This document shows positions 59,151 through 64,000 of a stretch of 64,000 nucleotides of DNA, piece by piece. The position numbers were made by a program, and so were the translations under genes. The notes below the pieces were generated by a model. It was not told the origin of the DNA, ran no database searches, and saw only the letters and a program-made list of their open reading frames with translations. Numbering within the stretch: the first letter of the stretch is position 1; each line of letters begins with the position of its first letter. The DNA comes from Frigoribacterium sp. SL97 (GTDB lineage: Bacteria; Actinomycetota; Actinomycetes; Actinomycetales; Microbacteriaceae), in NCBI RefSeq assembly GCF_026625765.1, contig NZ_CP113062.1, positions 744,001-808,000 of the forward strand, given 5' to 3'.

Positions 59151-59825
59151 GTGATCCTGGCCATCGACACCTCCGCCGGCTCGTCCGTCGCCGTCGTCGA
59201 CCGCGACGGCGGCGTCCTCGCCGAGCACACGGTCGCCGACACCCGGCGACACGCCGAGGTGATCGGCCGTCTGATCGCCGACGCCCTGCGCGAGGCCGGC
59301 GTGACCCCGTCCGAGCTCTCGGCCGTGGTGGCCGGTCGGGGCCCGGGCCCCTTCACCGGCCTGCGCGTCGGCATCGCCGCCGCCCGGGCCTTCGCCTTCG
59401 GTGCCGGGGTGCCGTGCCTCTCGGTCGGCAGCCACGACGCCGTCGCGTTCGAACGGCTCTCGGCGGCGGCGGGCCGTTCCGTCGGCACCGCCGGCGGGTC
59501 CGTCGACTCGCCGCTCGTCGTCGTCACGGACGCCCGTCGCCGCGAGGTGGCACACAGCTCGTGGTCGGGGCTCGACGACGACGGCCTGCCCGTGCTGGTG
59601 GCCGGCCCCGCCCTCGTGAGGCCGGCCGACCTCGACGAGGCGACCGGCGCCTCCTCGTCCTGGCCGCGCACCGACCCCGACGCGACGACGGTCTCGGCGG
59701 CCGCGCTGGGCATGCTGGCCGAGCGGCTCTTCGAGCACGGCCGCGCGTTCGCCGCCGCCGAGCCGCTGTACCTGCGCGAACCCGACGTCACCCCGTCGGC
59801 CGGCCCGAAGCCGGTCACGCAGTGA
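59151..59825 (+). CDS. tsaB: tRNA t6A synthesis protein TsaB
   Basis: 224 residues. TsaB forms the TsaD-TsaB-TsaE complex for t6A. The start MILAIDTSAGSSVAVVDRDGG and the block VVAGRGPGPFTGLRVGIAAARAFAFGAGVPCLSVGSHDAVA are the ASKHA-type TsaB signs. GTG 59151 is chosen for the family start; the frame is open upstream but that part is the beta-helix gene remnant and the spacer. It overlaps rimI by four bases. Confidence 0.95.
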   Translation: MILAIDTSAGSSVAVVDRDGGVLAEHTVADTRRHAEVIGRLIADALREAGVTPSELSAVVAGRGPGPFTGLRVGIAAARAFAFGAGVPCLSVGSHDAVAFERLSAAAGRSVGTAGGSVDSPLVVVTDARRREVAHSSWSGLDDDGLPVLVAGPALVRPADLDEATGASSSWPRTDPDATTVSAAALGMLAERLFEHGRAFAAAEPLYLREPDVTPSAGPKPVTQ

Positions 59826-60361
59826 GCGTCCTGCTGCGCACGGCCACCCTCGACGACCTCGACGGCATCATGGCCATCGAGACGTCGACCTTCCTCACCG
59901 ACGCCTGGTCGCGGGCGAGCATGACGCACGAGCTCACCGCCCCGGGCGGTCGCTATCTGCTCGCCACAGCCGAGGGGGACGACACCACCGTCATCGGTTA
60001 CGCGGGCATGCTGGCACTGAAGGGGGCCCCCGAGGCCGACATCCAGACCATCGCCGTCCTCGCGGAGCACCAGGGGCGCGGGCTCGGGCGGGCGATGCTG
60101 ACCCAGCTGCTCACCGAGGCTCGTCACGGCGGGGTGCGCGAGGTGTTCCTCGAGGTGCGGGCCGACAACCCCGGGGCGCAGCACCTCTACGAGACGCTCG
60201 GCTTCGAGCGCATCGCCGTCCGTGCCCGGTACTACATGCCCGACGGGGTCGACGCCGTCGTCATGCGACTGCGCGTCCCGCCGGCCGTCACCGAGACCAC
60301 CGCGGGCCCCCTCGAGCCGATCGACGACGTGCCCCTCGACGAACAGGACGTCCGCCCGTGA
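59822..60361 (+). CDS. rimI: Ribosomal protein S18-alanine N-acetyltransferase
   Basis: 179 residues, a GNAT enzyme. The acetyl-CoA loop is IQTIAVLAEHQGRGLGRAMLTQLL and the following EVFLEVRADNPGAQHLYETLGFERIAVRARYYMPDGVDAVVMRL is typical RimI. A 30-residue acidic tail follows. GTG 59822 overlaps tsaB; its own stop overlaps the tsaD GTG by four bases. Substrates other than S18 are possible. Confidence 0.93.
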   Translation: MSVLLRTATLDDLDGIMAIETSTFLTDAWSRASMTHELTAPGGRYLLATAEGDDTTVIGYAGMLALKGAPEADIQTIAVLAEHQGRGLGRAMLTQLLTEARHGGVREVFLEVRADNPGAQHLYETLGFERIAVRARYYMPDGVDAVVMRLRVPPAVTETTAGPLEPIDDVPLDEQDVRP

Positions 60362-61467
60362 CCGCGACCCGCGCCTCCTCGTCCGCCGCCGAGCAGGCGG
60401 CCGCCGAGCCCGCCGTCCGCGAGCCCCTCGTGCTCGGCATCGAGACCAGCTGCGACGAGACCGGCATCGGCATCGTCCGCGGACGCACCCTCCTCGCCAA
60501 CGTCATCTCGTCGTCGATGGACGAGCACGCCCGCTACGGCGGCGTCGTGCCCGAGGTCGCCGCGCGCGCGCACCTCGAGGCACTCGAGCCCGCCCTCGCC
60601 GCGGCGCTCGCCGAGGCCGGCGTGACGACGGCCGAGCTCGACGCGATCGCCGTGACGAGCGGACCCGGGCTCGCCGGGGCGCTCATGGTCGGCGTCGGTG
60701 CCGCCAAGGCCCTCGCCCTGGCGACGGGCAAGCCCCTCTACGCCGTGAACCACCTCGTCGGCCACGTCGGGGCGGACGTGCTCCGCGCCGACGGCAGCGA
60801 GCTCGAGTTGCCGACCATCGCGCTGCTCGTCTCGGGCGGTCACACCTCGTTGTTGCACGTGCGCGACCTCGTCGACGACGTCGAACTGCTCGGCGAGACG
60901 ATCGACGACGCCGCGGGTGAAGCGTTCGACAAGGTGGCCCGCCTGCTCGGCCTGCCCTACCCCGGCGGGCCGCAGATCGACCGCGTCGCCGAAGGCGGCG
61001 ACCCGAGGGCCGTCCGCTTCCCGCGCGGGTTGACCCTCCCGAAGGGCCTCGCGAAGCACCGGTACGACTTCTCGTTCTCGGGGCTCAAGACGGCCGTCGC
61101 CCGGTGGGTCGAACAGCGTCGCAGCGAAGGAGGCGCGGTGCCCGTCGCCGACGTCGCCGCCAGCTTCCGCGAGGCCGTCGCCGACGTCCTGCTCACCAAG
61201 GCCCTCGCGGCCTGCGCCGACCGGGGCGTCCCCCGCCTGCTGCTCGGCGGGGGAGTCGTCGCCAACGCCCGCGTGCGCGAGCTCGCGGCCGAACGCTGTG
61301 CGGCGGCCGGGGTCGAGCTGCGCGTGCCGCCCCTCTCGCTCTGCACCGACAACGGCGCCATGATCGCGGCACTCGGTGCCGAGCTCGTGTCGCGGGGTCG
61401 GGCGCCCTCGCCTCTCGACTTCGGGGCCGACTCGACGCTGCCCGTGACGACGGTCCAGGCCGTCTGA
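60358..61467 (+). CDS. tsaD: tRNA N6-threonylcarbamoyladenosine transferase TsaD
   Basis: 369 residues. It transfers threonylcarbamoyl to A37. Seen: VLGIETSCDETGIGIV, EVAARAHLEALEPAL, the iron-site NHLVGHVGA with two His, LLVSGGHTSLLHV, GEAFDKVARLLGLPYPGGP and a conserved LCTDNGAMIAALG. An Ala/Ser-rich lead of about 24 residues, which contains a copy of the CCGCGCCTCCTC word, precedes the family start; another copy (GGAGGCGCGGTGCC) lies in the segment after GLKTAVARWVEQRR. It ends the t6A operon and is followed by a strong hairpin. Confidence 0.96.
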   Translation: MTATRASSSAAEQAAAEPAVREPLVLGIETSCDETGIGIVRGRTLLANVISSSMDEHARYGGVVPEVAARAHLEALEPALAAALAEAGVTTAELDAIAVTSGPGLAGALMVGVGAAKALALATGKPLYAVNHLVGHVGADVLRADGSELELPTIALLVSGGHTSLLHVRDLVDDVELLGETIDDAAGEAFDKVARLLGLPYPGGPQIDRVAEGGDPRAVRFPRGLTLPKGLAKHRYDFSFSGLKTAVARWVEQRRSEGGAVPVADVAASFREAVADVLLTKALAACADRGVPRLLLGGGVVANARVRELAAERCAAAGVELRVPPLSLCTDNGAMIAALGAELVSRGRAPSPLDFGADSTLPVTTVQAV

Positions 61468-61485
61468 ACCCCTCGGCGGGGCCCG

Positions 61486-61506
61486 GGCGACCGGCCCCCG
61501 GTCGCC
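61486..61506 (+). terminator. Hairpin after tsaD
   Basis: A perfect 9-base stem GGCGACCGG/CCGGTCGCC with a CCC loop lies 19 bases after the tsaD stop. No T tract follows. Confidence 0.6.
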
Positions 61507-61585
61507 AGCCATGGGCCGCCGATAGCATGGGCGCTCGACCGACCGCGGCCGTCACCGGCCGACCCTCAGCAGAAGGACGTCTCCG

Positions 61586-61987
61586 ATGACCGACCAGAAC
61601 CCCACGCCCCACGGCCAGCCCTCGCCGCAGAACCCCTACCAGGGCCAGCAGCCGGCCTACCCGGGGCAGCCCTCCGGTGGTCAGCCCTCTTACCAGGGGC
61701 AGAACGCTCGTCCCGGTCAGCGCAACACCCTCGCCCTCGTGTCGATGATCCTCGGCATCGCGGGCTTCGTGACCTCGATCACGGCCATCGGTGCCATCGT
61801 CACCGGCCACATGGCGTTGAGCCAGATCAAGAAGCGGGGCGAAGAGGGCCGGGGGATGGCCCTGACGGGGCTCATCCTCGGCTACGTCGTCGTGGCGCTG
61901 ACGATCCTAACGATCATCCTGCTCTTCGTCGTCTTCGGTGCGATCGCCAGCAACCCCGACCTCTACGACGGCAGCTACAACTCCTGA
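61586..61987 (+). CDS. DUF4190 membrane protein
   Basis: 133 residues. A Gln/Pro/Gly-rich cytoplasmic lead of 45 residues precedes two membrane helices (about 48-70 and 92-116) joined by GHMALSQIKKRGEEGRGMALTGLILGY, the DUF4190 signature. The function of the family is unknown; it is common in actinobacteria. AGAAGGA lies before the ATG. A strong terminator follows. Confidence 0.85.
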   Translation: MTDQNPTPHGQPSPQNPYQGQQPAYPGQPSGGQPSYQGQNARPGQRNTLALVSMILGIAGFVTSITAIGAIVTGHMALSQIKKRGEEGRGMALTGLILGYVVVALTILTIILLFVVFGAIASNPDLYDGSYNS

Positions 61988-62056
61988 GGCCGCGGGCGCG
62001 CCCCCGTGGACGACGCCTCCCAGGGGCCGCTCATCGGCGGCCTCGCTAGCATGACG

Positions 62057-62086
62057 GGGTCCGCACCGGACGGTGCGGGCCCTTTC
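62057..62086 (+). terminator. Terminator after the first DUF4190 gene
   Basis: A stem of 10-11 bases with one G-U pair (62057-62067 with 62072-62082), a GGAC loop and CTTTCG tail, 69 bases after the stop. Confidence 0.7.
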
Positions 62087-62166
62087 GTGTCCCGGGACGC
62101 GACCGTCACGGGTGTGACCGGCCGCTCCGACGGCACGACCGACGCACCGCTCGCGAAAGGCAGCTG

Positions 62167-63201
62167 ATGGCCACCGACGACACCACCCCCGAGAAGCCGT
62201 CCTCGGCGCCGACCGCGCCCTCGGCTCCGACGCCGCCCGCGGCACCCACCGCGCCCCCGATGCGCCCGACCGAGGGGGGCGACGCGGCCACCGCCTCACC
62301 GCCGCTGCCTCCCACCGCCTTCCCGGGAGCCGCGTCGCAGCAGCCGTCGTCCCAGCCGCCCGCGTCGTCGCCCTACGCCGGGGCCGGCGTGCCGCCGACG
62401 GGGTCGGCGCCGTACGGGGCACCCCAGGGCGCCCCGGCGCCGCAGTCCCGTCCGGGTCAGGTCCCGCCGGGTGCTCCTCAGCCGCCCCGGCCGCCCTACG
62501 GCCAGCCGGGTGCACAGCCGCCGGCGGGGTACGGGCAGCAGGGCTACGGGCAGCAGGCGCAGAACCGGCCGCAGGGCTACGGGCAGCAGCCCGGGTACGG
62601 CCAGCAGCCGGGTCATGGCCAGCAGCCTGAGTACGGCCAGCAGTCTCAGGGTCAGCGACCTGGCTACGGGCAGCCACAGGGGCAGCCCTCGGGCCAAGGC
62701 CAGCCTGAGGGCTACGGCCAACACCCCCAGGGGCAGCAGCCCTCCGGGCAGTCCGGTGCGCCGTACGGTCAGCAGTCGTTCGGCCAGCAGGGTCAGCCCG
62801 TCGGACAGTACGGTCAGCAGCCCTACGGCCAGCAGCCGTATGGCCAGCAGGGCCAGCCCGGCGGAGCGTACGGCCAGCAGGCCTACGGCTCGCCCTACCC
62901 GCCGTACGCCTCGGCCGGCGCCGCACAGCCCCCGCGCCTCCTCAGCCTCCTGGCGATGATCGGCTCGATCGCCGGTCTCGTGCTCGCGCCCGTCACCTTC
63001 GGGCTCTCGATCGTGGCGTCCATCGCGGGCATCGTGCTCGGGCACCTGGGCATGTCGCGTGAGCGTCCCGCGAGGGGGTTCTGGCTCACCGGGCTCATCG
63101 TCGGCTACGCCGGCGTCGTGCTCATCGTGATCGGCTGGATCGCCTTCGGCCTCTTCATCGCCGGCTTCTCGTCGGGTTCCGACTACTACGGCGGGTACTG
63201 A
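62167..63201 (+). CDS. DUF4190 protein with long Tyr-Gly-Gln-Pro-rich domain
   Basis: 344 residues. Residues 1-255 are low complexity. A Pro/Ala lead is followed by more than 20 short YGQQ-, GYGQ- and PYGQQ-like units (about 115-240). The last 85 residues have two membrane helices with the DUF4190 linker VLGHLGMSRERPARGFWLTGLIVGY. The Gln/Tyr/Gly tract resembles prion-like, phase-separating sequences; whether it does so here is unknown. The repeats make its length variable. ATG follows GAAAGGCAGC. Confidence 0.85.
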   Translation: MATDDTTPEKPSSAPTAPSAPTPPAAPTAPPMRPTEGGDAATASPPLPPTAFPGAASQQPSSQPPASSPYAGAGVPPTGSAPYGAPQGAPAPQSRPGQVPPGAPQPPRPPYGQPGAQPPAGYGQQGYGQQAQNRPQGYGQQPGYGQQPGHGQQPEYGQQSQGQRPGYGQPQGQPSGQGQPEGYGQHPQGQQPSGQSGAPYGQQSFGQQGQPVGQYGQQPYGQQPYGQQGQPGGAYGQQAYGSPYPPYASAGAAQPPRLLSLLAMIGSIAGLVLAPVTFGLSIVASIAGIVLGHLGMSRERPARGFWLTGLIVGYAGVVLIVIGWIAFGLFIAGFSSGSDYYGGY

Positions 63202-63220
63202 CCCTCTCGACGGGACGTCG

Positions 63221-63249
63221 GGCGGCTTCCTCTGGGTGAGGCAGCCGCC
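63221..63249 (+). terminator. Terminator-like hairpin after the second DUF4190 gene
   Basis: GGCGGCT (63221-63227) pairs with AGCCGCC (63243-63249), with a further CCTC/GAGG stem inside after one mismatch, 19 bases after the stop. Confidence 0.5.
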
Positions 63250-63391
63250 CCTCACCCTTGCGCCCCTCCTCCCCGGGTGAACCCAGGGCGGAAAGCCGCC
63301 GCGGACGAGGTGTCCCGGGGCCGCGACGAGCTATCGTGTCCTGCCACCACCCGAACCGTTCCCCGGCACCCGAATGCGACACGGAGGACCG

Positions 63392-64000
63392 ATGTCCGCG
63401 CCTGCCCGCGACCACGCCGCCGTCGACCCTGCGTCGGCCCCGAACCGGGCCGACGTCCTCGGGGACGTCCTCGATCCGCGGCGCAACGCCTACAACCTGA
63501 TCCGCCTCGTCATGGCCTCCGCTGTCGTCATCTGGCACTCCGTCCCCCTCACCGGCCACGACATCGGTTTCGAGCCCGCCCGGCAGCTCGCGTCGCGCCT
63601 GCCGGTCGACGTGTTCTTCGCGATCTCGGGCTACCTCATCGTGATGTCGTGGTCGAGGACGCCGCAGGTCGTCGCATTCCTGCGGGCGCGCGTGCTCCGG
63701 ATCTTCCCGGCGTTCTGGGTGTGCCTCGTGCTCACCGCCGCCGTCTTCGCGCCGGTGTCGCTGCTCATCCGCGGTGTCCCCGTGCCGGACGGCTTCGTGG
63801 GCGACGCCGTCTCGTACGTCCTCCGCAACGGCCTCCTGCGCGTGTGGCAGTACGACATCGCGGGCACGCCCCTGGGCACGCCGGTCGAGGGGGCCTGGAA
63901 CGGATCCCTCTGGACCCTGGGCTGGGAGTTCGCCTGCTACCTCGGCGTCCTCCTGCTCGGCGTCGTGGGACTCCTGCGCTCGCGCTGGGCCCTCCCCTCC
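63392..64000 (+). CDS. Acyltransferase family 3 protein, 5' part (runs off the window)
   Basis: The frame is open from ATG 63392 to the last base (203 codons, no stop), so the C-terminus is outside. ACGGAGGAC precedes the ATG. After about 28 hydrophilic residues it reads NAYNLIRLVMASAVVIWHSVPLTG with the family-type His in the first helix, then RLPVDVFFAISGYLIVMSWSR, FLRARVLRIFPAFWVCLVL and NGSLWTLGWEFACYLGVLLLG, all acyltransferase-3 signs. It probably O-acylates a surface sugar. It is related in fold to the two copies at 42.5-44.6 kb. Confidence 0.88.
   Translation, partial: MSAPARDHAAVDPASAPNRADVLGDVLDPRRNAYNLIRLVMASAVVIWHSVPLTGHDIGFEPARQLASRLPVDVFFAISGYLIVMSWSRTPQVVAFLRARVLRIFPAFWVCLVLTAAVFAPVSLLIRGVPVPDGFVGDAVSYVLRNGLLRVWQYDIAGTPLGTPVEGAWNGSLWTLGWEFACYLGVLLLGVVGLLRSRWALPS

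Overview
The window is chromosomal DNA of a very GC-rich actinobacterium. Gene content and order point most to Microbacteriaceae: GTG starts and stop/start overlaps are frequent, the ribosomal proteins carry long low-complexity tails, and rpsN and rpsD are missing from the spc and alpha operons. The genus cannot be fixed from the sequence alone, and no tRNA, rRNA, CRISPR array, insertion sequence or prophage was seen.

Layout. 1-2.4 kb: 3' end of fusA, then tuf. 2.5-4.8 kb: a small accessory patch with an MT0933/Rv0909-like antitoxin-type protein, a poxvirus-type topoisomerase IB and a DarT-like (DUF4433) ADP-ribosyltransferase with an N-terminal zinc-finger-like motif. 4.8-17.7 kb: the S10 and spc operons, from rpsJ to rpsQ and rplN to secY-adk-map, without rpsN. 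17.7-19.0 kb: an LCP-family cell-wall ligase on the minus strand. 19.1-22.5 kb: the alpha operon infA-rpmJ-rpsM-rpsK-rpoA-rplQ, without rpsD. 22.6-28.9 kb: a large cell-wall-anchored nuclease, truA, rplM-rpsI and glmM. 29.0-35.3 kb: coaA (minus), then glmS-acpS-alr-alr2-tsaE. 35.3-59.0 kb: a large exopolysaccharide and cell-surface region. It holds a Wzz/BY-kinase-like gene (frameshifted), a flippase, four GT-A/GT-B glycosyltransferases, a GT39-type GT-C enzyme, an O-antigen-ligase/polymerase-like protein, two acyltransferases, an AAA ATPase, a 1571-residue PKD/LamG surface protein and a beta-helix surface protein (frameshifted). 59.1-61.5 kb: tsaB-rimI-tsaD. 61.5-64 kb: two DUF4190 membrane proteins and the start of another acyltransferase.

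How it fits together. The first half is translation and secretion machinery plus envelope precursor supply: GlmM and GlmS give glucosamine phosphates, Alr gives D-alanine, CoaA and AcpS serve CoA and acyl carrier protein, and LCP attaches glycopolymers. The surface region lies between tsaE and tsaB, so the usually compact t6A operon (tsaE-tsaB-rimI-tsaD) is split by about 24 kb. That region has the parts of a Wzx/Wzy-like route: chain-length/kinase protein, glycosyltransferases, flippase, polymerase/ligase, acyl decorations and secreted surface proteins. Two of the secreted proteins share a GWGTA...GG.W module.

The strongest unexplained signal is a short interspersed word, AGGAGGCGCGGTGC or part of it. 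Its 9-base core GGAGGCGCG occurs, by hand count, about 32 times on both strands. It is scattered through accessory genes, envelope genes and intergenic gaps, but absent from the ribosomal protein genes. Other leads are twin GATAAATTTATC palindromes in front of the AAA ATPase, the orphan DarT-like protein, large hairpins where rpsN and rpsD would normally lie, and two single-base frameshifts in surface genes. All gene calls are from reading translations and motifs by eye; no database search was run.
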